Source: Pseudoalteromonas sp. 3D05 (lineage in GTDB: Bacteria; Pseudomonadota; Gammaproteobacteria; Enterobacterales; Alteromonadaceae). Taken from it: DNA of 64,000 nucleotides. The number at the start of each line of letters is the position of its first letter. Position 1 is the stretch's first letter. This document shows positions 16,085 to 25,406 of the stretch, piece after piece. Location: assembly GCF_002723455.1 (NCBI RefSeq), contig NZ_PDUS01000021.1:1-64000 (forward strand), given 5' to 3'. The notes under the pieces are model-generated. The model did no database searches and was not told the origin of the DNA. It saw only the letters and a list, made by a program, of their open reading frames with translations. Made by a program: the position numbers and the translations under genes.

Positions 16085-17461
16085 CTAATTAACTAACGCG
16101 TAGCCCCACCGCCCATTGAATACTTGGTAAGTATCTACTTTGGCAAGTAATGACGAAATGGTTGAATCTACTGCATTCTCTTGCGCTATTAAAACATCCT
16201 GCCGCGCATCTAACAACTCTAAGTAAGGAATTTGCCCTTCTTGATACATAGCTTGTGCTTGTAAAAATGCATTATTGGCATACTTAAAACGCTCGTTTGC
16301 ATACTTAGTTTGTTCGCCCTGTTTGACTAAACGCTGTAACGATAGTTCACTTTCGCTCATCGCATTTAATACAACTTGCTGATATTGACTATACGCGGCT
16401 TGTGTTAAATAGTCTTGTGCATCACGCTGGGCAAGCAAAGCAGGGTAACTCAGTAATGACCACTGGATTTTTGGCGCTAACTGCCATTGTTGTTGAGTAT
16501 CAGATAACTGATTATTACCTAAGCTAATTACACCAGCAAAAGCACTCAAGCTAATATCTGGCAGTAAAGCTTTACTTGCAGCCACACTCAGTGAGCTTGC
16601 TTGGCTAAACTCAAAAAGCGCTCGACTGATATCGGGCCTAAGTGCAACCGCTTTGCTTGGGCTGGTTAAACTCACCTTAAAATTGCGGCTGAGTATATCC
16701 CTTTCATCCTCCAATTTTAAATCATCGGCAAGCTGCCCAGTTAATAAAGCCAACATTGACAAGTCACTAAACTGAGCAAATTCAATCTCAGGCAACAAAG
16801 CTTGCTGTTGCTTTAGCTGAGCCAACGTCCTATTTAAATCAAGTTCGCTTGCAACCCCCTCTTCAACACGTGCTTTTAGTACATCAATACTTTGTAAGAG
16901 CGCCTCTATTTGCAAGTTGATTATTTGCTTTTTTTGTAAGCTACCTTGGTAGCTTACAAACCCTTTTACCACTGAGGATAGTGTTTCAATTTGCAACGCC
17001 CTTACTTGCTCAGCTTGGCTCATTGCACCGGCATTCGCAGCGTCAACCAGTGCAGTGACTTTACCAAACAAGTCTATCTGCCAATCTAAACTAACACCTG
17101 ATTGCGATTGCCGTGATTGACTATTACCAATGCTAGTGCGCGTCGCACTTGCACCAATATTACCTTGTGGTAAGTACTGGGCACGTTCAGCACCTAAGCG
17201 CGCTAAAGCACTTTGCAATTGAAATTGTTGGGTCTTTAAATCAAAATTATTACTTCGCGCTTTGGCAACCAGATCATTGAGTTGCTGTGAGCCCAATTTT
17301 TGCCACCAATTAAGCTCATCAGTGCCCTGTAATTGCTGTGCAATCTGCGTTTTCTCAACAAATGATTGCAAATCGGATTGGTACTGTTGCTCATCAATTT
17401 TGCTCGCACAGCCAGTTAATAAACTAGCAATAACCACAGCGGCTAATCGTAAGTTATTCAT
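16085..17461 (-). CDS. outer-membrane efflux lipoprotein (NodT/TolC type)
   Basis: Outer-membrane channel of the tripartite RND pump encoded upstream. The 458-residue product has a lipoprotein signal with the lipobox LLTGC (Cys near residue 18) and two outer-membrane-efflux repeats rich in Gln, Ala and Leu that form the TolC-type helical barrel. The end YLELLDARQDVLIAQEN is characteristic of NodT-like proteins. The start overlaps the RND gene by eight bases, indicating translational coupling. Confidence 0.9.
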   Translation of the reverse strand: MNNLRLAAVVIASLLTGCASKIDEQQYQSDLQSFVEKTQIAQQLQGTDELNWWQKLGSQQLNDLVAKARSNNFDLKTQQFQLQSALARLGAERAQYLPQGNIGASATRTSIGNSQSRQSQSGVSLDWQIDLFGKVTALVDAANAGAMSQAEQVRALQIETLSSVVKGFVSYQGSLQKKQIINLQIEALLQSIDVLKARVEEGVASELDLNRTLAQLKQQQALLPEIEFAQFSDLSMLALLTGQLADDLKLEDERDILSRNFKVSLTSPSKAVALRPDISRALFEFSQASSLSVAASKALLPDISLSAFAGVISLGNNQLSDTQQQWQLAPKIQWSLLSYPALLAQRDAQDYLTQAAYSQYQQVVLNAMSESELSLQRLVKQGEQTKYANERFKYANNAFLQAQAMYQEGQIPYLELLDARQDVLIAQENAVDSTISSLLAKVDTYQVFNGRWGYALVN

Positions 17462-20400
17462 TAATTTGCTCCTGTGATGGGGCTTTAGGTGATTTGGTTA
17501 CTAAAATATAAAATACAGGTGTAAACAATAAGCCAAAGACTGTCACACCTATCATGCCTGAAAACACCGCGTTCCCCATTGCATGGCGCATTTCAGCGCC
17601 TGCACCTGTGGCTAGTACAAGCGGAATAACACCTGCAGTAAATGCTATTGATGTCATTAATATAGGGCGCAAACGCATACGGCATGCCTCTAAAATGGCA
17701 TCAAAATGACTCATGTTCTGCTTGGTTTTATCTCGCGCAAATTCAACCATCAAAATGGCATTTTTTGATGCAAGCGCTACTAAAACAATTAAGGCAATTT
17801 GTGTAAAAATATTATTATCGTCGCCCACTAGCCACACTCCCATTAGTGCAGAGAATATAGTCATCGGTACAATTAAAATAATAGCTAGAGGTAGCCTTAA
17901 ACTTTCATACGTCGCAGCCAATACCATGAACACAAGTAAAACCACCAGTGGGAAAACATAAACCATCGTGTTACCCGCTAGAATTTGCTGGAATGTCACT
18001 TCAGTCCATTCATACTCAATCCCAGTAGGCAGGGTATCAGCTAAAATTGCCTCTATTGCATATTGCGCTTGGTCAGAGCTAAAACCTGGCGCAGGACTGC
18101 CATTGAGTTCAGCACTTGGGTAACCGTTGTAATGCATTACACGGTCAGGTCCAATTGTTGGTGTCGCTGTCAATACTGAGCCTAGTGGTACCATATTACC
18201 TTGGTTATTGCGTACTTTAAGGTTTAAAATCTGCTCTGGATCGAGCCTATACTGAGCATCAGCTTGCGCATTAACTTGGTAAGTACGGCCAAACATATTA
18301 AAGTCATTTACATACATTGAACCTAAGTATATTTGTAGCGCATTAAACACTTCATCGAGTGGAATCCCCTGTATTAAAGCTTGCTCACGGTCAATATCAA
18401 TATCCATTTGTGGTACTTGAATGCGAAAACTTGAATACATGCCCATCAACGCCGGATCTTGCTGCGCTTTTGTAATTACTGCTTGAAGACTATTAAACAA
18501 GGCTTCAAAGCCTTTATTAGCACGATCTTCAATTTGTAATTTAAAGCCGCCCGTAGTTCCTAAACCTTGAATTGGCGGAGGCGGAAACACTGCTACAAAT
18601 GCCTCATCAATGGCTGAGAAACGCTGGTTTAATTGAGCAGCAATCGACATTGCAGACAACTGCGGCTCACCTCTTTCGCTAAATGCATCTAAAGGGGTAA
18701 ACACTATCGCGCTATTAGGGCTATTTGTGAATCCATTTACTGACAATCCCGGAAACGCAACCGTGTTTGCAACGCCCGGCACTTGCAATGCAATTTCTTG
18801 CATTTGCTTTACAACATCTTGTGTACGCTCAAGACTCGCAGCATCAGGTAATTGCGCAATGGCAACCAAATATTGTTTATCCTGAGCAGGGATGAAACCA
18901 CCTGGTACAGCATCAAACAACTTAATTGTACCGCCAACTAATGCAATATAAACAACCAGTACGATAACACTCATACGCATTAATTTTTGTACCAGCTTTT
19001 GATAACCTTTTGCGCCACGGTCAAATAGGCGGTTAAACGGATTAAACAACCAGCGGCCAAATAAACGATTAAGTAAACGTGTTAATGCATCGGGTTTTGC
19101 ATCATGGCTTTTAAGTAATAAAGCCGACAATGCAGGCGAAAGTGTTAATGAGTTAAATGCGGAGATGACCGTTGAAATAGTAATCGTTAATGCAAATTGT
19201 TTATAAAATTGCCCCGATAAACCACTAATAAATGCAGTAGGAATAAACACCGCACATAACACTAAGGCAATCGCAATTATTGGTCCGGTTACTTCGGTCA
19301 TCGCCACCCGTGTTGCTTCTAAAGGTGATAACCCTTGACCGATATTTCGTTCAACATTTTCAACCACCACAATCGCGTCATCAACCACAATACCTATAGC
19401 CAACACCAAGCCAAATAACGATAACGTATTAATTGAGACACCTAACCATTGCATGACCGCAAACGTGCCAATCAATGAAACTGGGACTGCAATCAATGGG
19501 ATAATAGATGCTCGCCAAGTTTGTAAAAACAACACAACCACAATAACAACCAATGCAATTGCTTCAAGTAAAGTCGCAATAACTGCATCAATTGAACCAC
19601 GCACAAACACAGTAGGATCGTAAACTATGTCATATTCAACGCCTTCGGGAAATGCTTTAGATAGTCGCGCCATAGTTTCACGTACTTGATCAGAAAGCTC
19701 AATTGCATTTGAACCCGGACGTTGGAAAATTGGCATAGCCAGTGCTGGTTGATTATCAAGTTCAGCACGTAATGAGTAGGTGTTTTGTCCCAAGTCCACT
19801 CGAGCGACATCACTAAGGCGAGTTAATTGCCCTTGTTCGCCCACTTTAATAATAACTTGCTCAAACTCTTCAACACTGTTTAAGCGCCCTTTAACATTCA
19901 GCAATACTTGAAACTGACTGTCTGTTGAGGCTGGCTGGGCACCTAAGCTACCCGCTGCAACCTGTTGATTTTGAGCACGAAGAGCAGTAACAACATCCAT
20001 CGCTGTCAAACCACGAGCAGACAATGCATCTGGGTTTAGCCACACTCGCATAGAATACTGACCACCGCCAAATAACTGCACATCACCCACACCCGCTAAT
20101 CGTGCGATTTGGTCTTTAATATACAAGTCAGCATAATTCGATAGGTATGCTGTATCGTGTGTTTTCTGTGGTGAATATAAATGTACAACCATGGTCAAAT
20201 CAGGCGATGATTTTTCTGCAACCACACCTAAACGCTGTACCTCTTCAGGTAAGCGCGGTAACGCACTGTTTACGCGGTTTTGCACTTGTACTTGCGCTCT
20301 ATCGAGATCAGTACCAAGCGCAAATGTAACAGTTAAGGTCATTCGGCCATCACTGGTCGCTTGTGAAAACATGTACAGCATATTTTCAGTGCCATTTATC

Positions 20401-20609
20401 TCTTGCTCTAACGGTGTTGCGACAGTTTGAGCTATTACCGTTGGGTTTGCACCTGGGTAGTTAGCGGTTACAACTACGGTAGGTGGAACGACTTCGGGAT
20501 ATTCGCTCACGGGGAGCTGAAATAGCGAGATCCCACCCGCAATGAGGATAATTAACGACAGCATTGCTGCAAAAATCGGGCGCTGAATAAAAAAGTGTGA
20601 AAATTTCAT
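17454..20609 (-). CDS. multidrug efflux RND permease (HAE-1 family)
   Basis: Inner-membrane proton-driven pump. The 1051-residue product has the full RND length: TM1 at residues 10-28, a large periplasmic loop, the helix block TM2-6 with GLVLAIGIVVDDAIVVVENVERN (the paired aspartates DD of TM4 used for proton relay), a second periplasmic loop, and TM8-12 with ILMTSIAFTAGVIPL. The AcrB/MexB-like sequence FIxRPIFA at the N-terminus places it with the drug/hydrophobe exporters rather than metal pumps. The gene is third-last of an operon with the MFP gene eight bases upstream. The LysR regulator is transcribed divergently from the MFP gene. Confidence 0.95.
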   Translation of the reverse strand: MKFSHFFIQRPIFAAMLSLIILIAGGISLFQLPVSEYPEVVPPTVVVTANYPGANPTVIAQTVATPLEQEINGTENMLYMFSQATSDGRMTLTVTFALGTDLDRAQVQVQNRVNSALPRLPEEVQRLGVVAEKSSPDLTMVVHLYSPQKTHDTAYLSNYADLYIKDQIARLAGVGDVQLFGGGQYSMRVWLNPDALSARGLTAMDVVTALRAQNQQVAAGSLGAQPASTDSQFQVLLNVKGRLNSVEEFEQVIIKVGEQGQLTRLSDVARVDLGQNTYSLRAELDNQPALAMPIFQRPGSNAIELSDQVRETMARLSKAFPEGVEYDIVYDPTVFVRGSIDAVIATLLEAIALVVIVVVLFLQTWRASIIPLIAVPVSLIGTFAVMQWLGVSINTLSLFGLVLAIGIVVDDAIVVVENVERNIGQGLSPLEATRVAMTEVTGPIIAIALVLCAVFIPTAFISGLSGQFYKQFALTITISTVISAFNSLTLSPALSALLLKSHDAKPDALTRLLNRLFGRWLFNPFNRLFDRGAKGYQKLVQKLMRMSVIVLVVYIALVGGTIKLFDAVPGGFIPAQDKQYLVAIAQLPDAASLERTQDVVKQMQEIALQVPGVANTVAFPGLSVNGFTNSPNSAIVFTPLDAFSERGEPQLSAMSIAAQLNQRFSAIDEAFVAVFPPPPIQGLGTTGGFKLQIEDRANKGFEALFNSLQAVITKAQQDPALMGMYSSFRIQVPQMDIDIDREQALIQGIPLDEVFNALQIYLGSMYVNDFNMFGRTYQVNAQADAQYRLDPEQILNLKVRNNQGNMVPLGSVLTATPTIGPDRVMHYNGYPSAELNGSPAPGFSSDQAQYAIEAILADTLPTGIEYEWTEVTFQQILAGNTMVYVFPLVVLLVFMVLAATYESLRLPLAIILIVPMTIFSALMGVWLVGDDNNIFTQIALIVLVALASKNAILMVEFARDKTKQNMSHFDAILEACRMRLRPILMTSIAFTAGVIPLVLATGAGAEMRHAMGNAVFSGMIGVTVFGLLFTPVFYILVTKSPKAPSQEQINE

Positions 20610-20617
20610 GTTATGCC

Positions 20618-21784
20618 CTACTTTTTAGCCATTAAATTGTGAGAAGACGGCTGTAAAGTGAATGCAATACCCGAGGTATCTAATGTTACTGTGTTAGGTG
20701 CTACAGGCATCCCAGGGCCAACTCTAGCAGGGCCATTCACAGCAATAATATCAGTGTCAGATAAGCCTGACGTCACCACCCTGAAACGTCCATACCGCTC
20801 ACCCACAGTGACTAGCTTGTACTGTAAAACATTGTTCTGACCAACGGTTAATACAAAACGATTTTTTAGATCAGTGCCTATAGCACGATCAGGGACGATG
20901 ATATGCTTTTGTACCGCATTCGCAGCAAGCTTAATCCGCGCAAATGAGCCTGCTCTTAATTCATTGTTTGATTGCTCAAACCGTGCTCTTACGCGCAATG
21001 TCCCTGTTGCTACATTAATTTGATTATCTATAAAATCGATATAGCCTGCATGGTCAAATGTTGCTTTACCCACTTTTTGCATCACAACCGCTTGTTTATC
21101 TGAACGGGTAACATCACTAAATGATCGATTCCATGTACGCTCATCTACATCAAAATATGCATACATCGTTTTATTTGAAACAATCGAGGTTAAAACCGAT
21201 TGCCCAGCTTGAACATTATTGCCCTTTGTTATATTTGCACGTGAAACAATGCCTTCTATCGGTGAGCGAATTTTAGTAAAAGCCAAGTCAAGTTCAGCAG
21301 CTGTTAATTGCGCTTTATAGGCAGCTAATTGCGCTTCGCGTTGATGCAAGGTTGAAGTACGTGATTCAGCTTGTTCAGTTGAAATTGCTTTACGCTGGGT
21401 TAGTCGCTCAGCTCTTTTAGCTTCACTACTCGCTTGCTCCAATGCAGCTTTTGCACTGGTGACTTGCGCTCTTAAGCTAGCAACAATGGCTGCGTAAGGG
21501 CGTGCATCTAGTTCGAATAACAAGTCCCCTTTTTTAACCACGTCTCCTTCTTCAAAAGCTATATTCTCAATAACACCTGAAACACGGGGCATTAAGGAGA
21601 CCTCTTCAGGTGCCTCTAAACGAGTTGTATAGGTATGCCAACTTTGCACAGGCTTTGTGATTACTGCTGCCACATCTATAGGTTGTAGCTGTTGTTGGGT
21701 ATTTTCTTGTGCGGGTTCTTCTGCACACCCGCTTAAGGTTAGTAATGCCGCTATAATTGCGGTAGCTATTAAGTGCTTGTTCAT
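20618..21784 (-). CDS. RND efflux periplasmic adaptor (membrane fusion protein)
   Basis: Adaptor joining the RND pump to its outer-membrane channel. The 388-residue product starts with a lipoprotein signal (LLTLSGC, Cys near residue 20). A barrel-sandwich (lipoyl-like) hybrid domain follows (GVIENIAFEEGDVVKKGDLL near residue 70), split by a helical hairpin rich in Ala and Gln (about 95-160), then a beta-barrel and membrane-proximal domain (SGLSDTDIIAVNGPARVGPG). It is the first gene of the operon, so its upstream region (21785-21905) shared with the divergent LysR gene should contain the regulated promoter. Confidence 0.92.
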   Translation of the reverse strand: MNKHLIATAIIAALLTLSGCAEEPAQENTQQQLQPIDVAAVITKPVQSWHTYTTRLEAPEEVSLMPRVSGVIENIAFEEGDVVKKGDLLFELDARPYAAIVASLRAQVTSAKAALEQASSEAKRAERLTQRKAISTEQAESRTSTLHQREAQLAAYKAQLTAAELDLAFTKIRSPIEGIVSRANITKGNNVQAGQSVLTSIVSNKTMYAYFDVDERTWNRSFSDVTRSDKQAVVMQKVGKATFDHAGYIDFIDNQINVATGTLRVRARFEQSNNELRAGSFARIKLAANAVQKHIIVPDRAIGTDLKNRFVLTVGQNNVLQYKLVTVGERYGRFRVVTSGLSDTDIIAVNGPARVGPGMPVAPNTVTLDTSGIAFTLQPSSHNLMAKK

Positions 21785-21905
21785 TTCAACGCTGCTCCAT
21801 TTTATTTATTAATAAATGGTACGGAACAAACATGCGGACAAAAACCATAGATTTTCAAATTCATTAATGCCAAAATGGCACCAATTATTATTGAGTGGAT
21901 ATATC

Positions 21906-22853
21906 ATGGACACAACGAGCCGTTTATTGATGTTATTAGAAGTCGTGGAAAGAGGGTCGTTTGCTAAAGCTGCCGAAACACGCAACATTGATAGGTCTGT
22001 TATTTCTAAACAAATTAGTCGCTTAGAGGATGACTTAGGTGTTCGGTTACTCAATAGAACAACACGGTCTTTTTCACTAACAGCTGCTGGTGCAGAAATG
22101 GTAAAAAAAGCAGCAGAGCTTAGAGAACTACTCAGTGAAACGATTCGTCTTGCTGAAAATTACCATCAAGAACCACGCGGTGTACTTAAAATAACCTCGT
22201 CTACAATTATTGGCCGGCGCTACTTACAACCGGTTATCAACGATTTTCAAAAACGCTTTCCCCAGGTAGAAGTTGAATTGAGGCTTGATGATAAGTTAGT
22301 TGATTTAGTGTCAGAAGGATTTGACTTGGCTTTTCGCGTTGGCGAACCTAAAGATTCATCACTCATTGCCCGCAAAATTGCACGAAATAGATTATTATTA
22401 TTAGCGTCACCCGAATTTATAAATACTTATGGGATGCCTGAAAGTATTGAAGATTTAGCCGATTTACCAGCTGCTAGCTATTCGAGCACTTCTTTAAGGG
22501 TTGAAGGCGTTCGCTATATTGATCAAAATGGTGATGCTCAAGAGCAAAAAATAAAAAGTGTGTTTAGAGCAAATGATGCTGAAGTTTTATTAGAAAAAAC
22601 GCTATCTGGTACAACTTATGTTTTAGCGCCCGCTTTTATAATCGATAACGAAGTCACATCAGGGCGATTGGTACCGTTATTAACAGATCTACACCTTACT
22701 GAATACAGTGCAATGTACGCTGTTTATCCGCACCGAGATTTACCAGTTAGGACACGCCTTTTCTTTGATGCTATAAAAGAACATTTAGGCAAAGACACAC
22801 CACTTTGGGAAAATAATATACCAAATTTTGACAGTATGTATCGCGGCCGTTAA
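21906..22853 (+). CDS. LysR-family transcriptional regulator, divergent from the efflux operon
   Basis: Likely regulator of the adjacent RND operon. From the ATG at 21906 the product has 315 residues: an N-terminal winged helix-turn-helix (about 1-60; FAKAAETRNIDRSVISKQI is the recognition region) and a substrate-binding effector domain (from about 90). The frame extends upstream to 21816, but the added 30 residues are not LysR-like and run into the divergent promoter region; GTGGA lies upstream of the chosen ATG. The LysR arrangement (divergent, 121 bases between starts) is the usual one for autoregulated LysR systems. The effector is not predictable. Its 3' end overlaps that of the convergent cyclase gene by four bases. 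Confidence 0.88.
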   Translation: MDTTSRLLMLLEVVERGSFAKAAETRNIDRSVISKQISRLEDDLGVRLLNRTTRSFSLTAAGAEMVKKAAELRELLSETIRLAENYHQEPRGVLKITSSTIIGRRYLQPVINDFQKRFPQVEVELRLDDKLVDLVSEGFDLAFRVGEPKDSSLIARKIARNRLLLLASPEFINTYGMPESIEDLADLPAASYSSTSLRVEGVRYIDQNGDAQEQKIKSVFRANDAEVLLEKTLSGTTYVLAPAFIIDNEVTSGRLVPLLTDLHLTEYSAMYAVYPHRDLPVRTRLFFDAIKEHLGKDTPLWENNIPNFDSMYRGR

Positions 22854-23881
22854 GAGATCTTCTTTAGGTCACTAAGCATAACAACATCTTCTGGTGGCAT
22901 AACAACCTGGTTTCGGCCGTTTCGCTTTGCCTCATACAGCCTGTCGTCTGCCGCTTTTATAGTGTATTTTAATGTTTCACCTGATTTATATTGCGCAACA
23001 CCTACACTAACCGTCAGTGCAATCATTTGATCATCAATTAAAAATTGATGTTCCTCAATACTGCTGCGGATCATTTGCGCACTGTATTTTGCTTCATCAA
23101 ACGAGCAACCATGTACAAAAATTGCGAACTCTTCGCCACCTATCCTGAAAACATGCGCATCAGGTAACTTATGTTTTATGATTTGGGTAACAGCCACCAA
23201 TACTTTGTCCCCTACCGCATGGCCATAAACGTCATTCACCCGTTTAAAAAAGTCTAAGTCCATAACAAGGGTATACAAACCGAGCTTATTAATAAGTTTA
23301 GTCTCGAAAATATGGTTCATGGCAAGGCGGTTTCCAGTGCCTGTTAATGGGTCGAGCAATGCTAAATTTTGCAATTGTTTGTATGAGTTTTCTCGGCTGC
23401 TTTCAAATACATGAGCTAACACCCAAATAAGTAAATAAGCCAAAGCTAAATTTAGGCCTAAATTTAAAGCGGCAAATGGTTTAGAAGACAACACAATGGC
23501 CTCCAGCACGAGTGAGAGGCAAGATAATATAGCTCCCCAGCGAACTCCCATTAATAAATAAAAAGCAATTGGAAGCACTAATAACCAAACAAACAATGCG
23601 TTTTTCATTGGGGCCAGATGACTGCCAAATACAACCAGAAAAGCTAAAAATAAACAAATACTGAGAGATTGCCAGAGCTTAACCTGTTCACTGGAAATAG
23701 TGATGTATATATAGAAGCAATAAAGTGCAAACACACTTTCTAGCAAACCGAGTACTAAAAAGTTGTTGATAAACACATTAAAGTAACTAAATGCTGCTGC
23801 GACAAAGCTTAAACAGAAACACATCCATTTTAGTATCTTACTACGTAAGACATGTGTACTGTTTAGTGCTGCAATAGTCAT
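22850..23881 (-). CDS. membrane-bound diguanylate cyclase
   Basis: Predicted to make cyclic di-GMP. The 343-residue product has six or so hydrophobic segments between residues 18 and 157 (an integral-membrane sensory part, no recognised input domain) and a GGDEF domain from about 170 with LLDPLTGTGNR, DLDFFKRVND and the active-site GGEEF at 248-252. At the position of the RxxD inhibitory site the sequence is KLPD (238-241), so the arginine that binds c-di-GMP in the family is replaced by lysine; product inhibition may be weaker. No EAL domain is present. It forms a single-gene unit. Confidence 0.9.
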   Translation of the reverse strand: MTIAALNSTHVLRSKILKWMCFCLSFVAAAFSYFNVFINNFLVLGLLESVFALYCFYIYITISSEQVKLWQSLSICLFLAFLVVFGSHLAPMKNALFVWLLVLPIAFYLLMGVRWGAILSCLSLVLEAIVLSSKPFAALNLGLNLALAYLLIWVLAHVFESSRENSYKQLQNLALLDPLTGTGNRLAMNHIFETKLINKLGLYTLVMDLDFFKRVNDVYGHAVGDKVLVAVTQIIKHKLPDAHVFRIGGEEFAIFVHGCSFDEAKYSAQMIRSSIEEHQFLIDDQMIALTVSVGVAQYKSGETLKYTIKAADDRLYEAKRNGRNQVVMPPEDVVMLSDLKKIS

Positions 23882-24053
23882 CTAAATACTTAGTTTTAAA
23901 TTAATAACATCAAGTTTAAACACTCTTTGTTAGAACTCAAGCTAAAATGACAAATGCATGATTTAAAGCCGTCTTTTGGACTTAGTGGCTGTAAATACTT
24001 ATCAGTAAAATAACCACAACCAATAATTTAAACATGTCGCGTAAATCGGCTGT

Positions 24054-24917
24054 TTAGTCTGCTATTAAGTCATCAATTTCTTCTATCATGTCTTTAAACT
24101 TGTCCTCGGCATGCTTCATTTGTTTCGGGGTAAGTGTATGGCGTAATTCAACTAATAGCTTCGCATATAAAGCTTGGTTTTTCTCAGTTGCAGCCATTAA
24201 CTCTGGACTCATAAACGCTTCACGTTCAGTAATAATACGCAGCAAGTTTTGCCTAAATTCAGCCGAATTTGTTGTAGGATTGTCAAATACTGCAACCAAG
24301 GCATCTAACCGAGTGTTTTTGTATTTTTGCCATTGTACAAATCGTGGTTCATAGCTATCATTAGCATTCGAAATAAGAGTGAGCTGCTGTTGCGAAAGCT
24401 TTCCTAACCACTCTTTGTAAGTTTCGGTTTGTTTCTCTAATAGTTCTTCACTTCGCTCTGTATCGGTTTGCTTTTCATATTCTTCCAACTCTTCATTTAT
24501 ATCGTCTCGAATCTTAGCAATAAACTGCATTTTTTGCTTTTTATCAAGGGATTTAGCGACGTCTATTAACGGTTGGGCAATTTTGTCGACCAAGGTCTGC
24601 CAATGGCCTCTTGAATTATTAAAATGCTCGATGAGTGCCTGCTCAGATGGTGAATCGTTTAGTATATTTTGCAAATGAATTAGATCAGCTTTATAAAGCG
24701 GTAATTGGCTTGTTCTATGCCAGTCACGCGTATCTTTGATCAATAATTTGACCGTCTGCGATTGTTGCTTATTTAGATCTACATAATCGTCAATCCAGAA
24801 ACCTGACAGCCAACCAATATTGTTGTAGGTGAAACTTGCTGAACATCCGCTGACAAATAAGATGAAGATAATCAACAGCCCATTTCTTAAACTTAACTTT
24901 TTATTGTTTTTGTACAT
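24054..24917 (-). CDS. DUF6279 family lipoprotein
   Basis: Function unknown. From the ATG at 24917 the product has 287 residues and a lipoprotein signal peptide ending in LFVSGCSASF. The mature protein starts with YNNIGWLSGFWIDDYVDL, the hallmark of DUF6279 lipoproteins, and is otherwise a charged, helix-rich sequence (many Glu, Lys and Gln; probable coiled coil). An ATG ten codons earlier (24947) is in frame but lacks a ribosome-binding site and would spoil the signal peptide. It is probably anchored in the outer membrane or periplasmic face. It lies in a single-gene unit, divergent from the small-RNA locus. Confidence 0.72.
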   Translation of the reverse strand: MYKNNKKLSLRNGLLIIFILFVSGCSASFTYNNIGWLSGFWIDDYVDLNKQQSQTVKLLIKDTRDWHRTSQLPLYKADLIHLQNILNDSPSEQALIEHFNNSRGHWQTLVDKIAQPLIDVAKSLDKKQKMQFIAKIRDDINEELEEYEKQTDTERSEELLEKQTETYKEWLGKLSQQQLTLISNANDSYEPRFVQWQKYKNTRLDALVAVFDNPTTNSAEFRQNLLRIITEREAFMSPELMAATEKNQALYAKLLVELRHTLTPKQMKHAEDKFKDMIEEIDDLIAD

Positions 24918-25000
24918 GTAAGTATAATCCCTCGTTATTCTGCCCATAGGTTTGTTGGCATTAGTTATACTGAATATAAAATAATTACGATCACAAATTT

Positions 25001-25058
25001 GATAATAATTCTCATTTAACTATTGACCCGCACGAATATGTAAGTAATAATCATTCCC
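25001..25058 (+). promoter_or_regulatory. promoter with two Fur-box-like sequences
   Basis: GATAATAATTCTCATTTAA (25001-25019) and GTAAGTAATAATCATTCCC (25040-25058) each match the 19-bp Fur consensus GATAATGATAATCATTATC at 13 positions. Between and over them is a strong sigma70-type promoter: TTGACC (25023-25028), 16 bases, TAATAA (25045-25050). The first box lies just upstream of the -35 and the second covers the -10 and start site, a classical Fur repression layout. Predicted transcript start is near 25058. Confidence 0.65.
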
Positions 25059-25283
25059 ATCAACACGGACTCATTTATTTATGTACCGACCTCAGTGCCT
25101 AAGGATAGAATACCCAGCATGGATGCTGGCCCCATAAACTGTGTGTTGATGAAGAGCGTGCCGCTTCAGTGAGAGACTTTACTCGACCCAAAGTATTTCA
25201 TTTTCAGATCACATTTACTTGCTACATTGCTCATATCGGTGACGGTTGATATGAATCAAAAAGCCCCTGAGGGGCTTTTTTTA
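25058..25283 (+). ncRNA. candidate Fur-regulated, RyhB-like small RNA
   Basis: About 225 bases run from a Fur-box-covered promoter to an intrinsic terminator and contain no reasonable reading frame. Complementary ends CATCAACAC (25058 region) and GTGTTGATG (25142 region) would close a 9-bp stem around a CCAGCAT/ATGCTGG hairpin. In the 3' half, ACATTGCTCA (25224-25233) is identical to ten bases of the conserved RyhB pairing core. The length resembles the long RyhB of Vibrio rather than the 90-base enterobacterial form. RyhB is a Hfq-dependent antisense regulator that lowers iron-using proteins when iron is scarce. The identification rests on promoter, core match and length, not on a covariance search; it could instead be an unrelated Fur-controlled RNA. 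Confidence 0.6.
25258..25283 (+). terminator. intrinsic terminator of the small RNA
   Basis: Stem AAAAAGCCCC / GGGGCTTTTT with loop TGA, followed by a T-run. It separates the small-RNA locus from the Sel1-repeat gene, whose ATG is about 125 bases further on. Confidence 0.88.
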
Positions 25284-25406
25284 TTTCTTTAATTTATCCC
25301 TTAATATCTGTATCTTACCCTCAATATTACGATTTTTAATTATAAGTTGGGTTTTTTGCAGCTTAGATCTAAAATTATACAGTTACAACTTATTGGAGGT
25401 TTAGTC

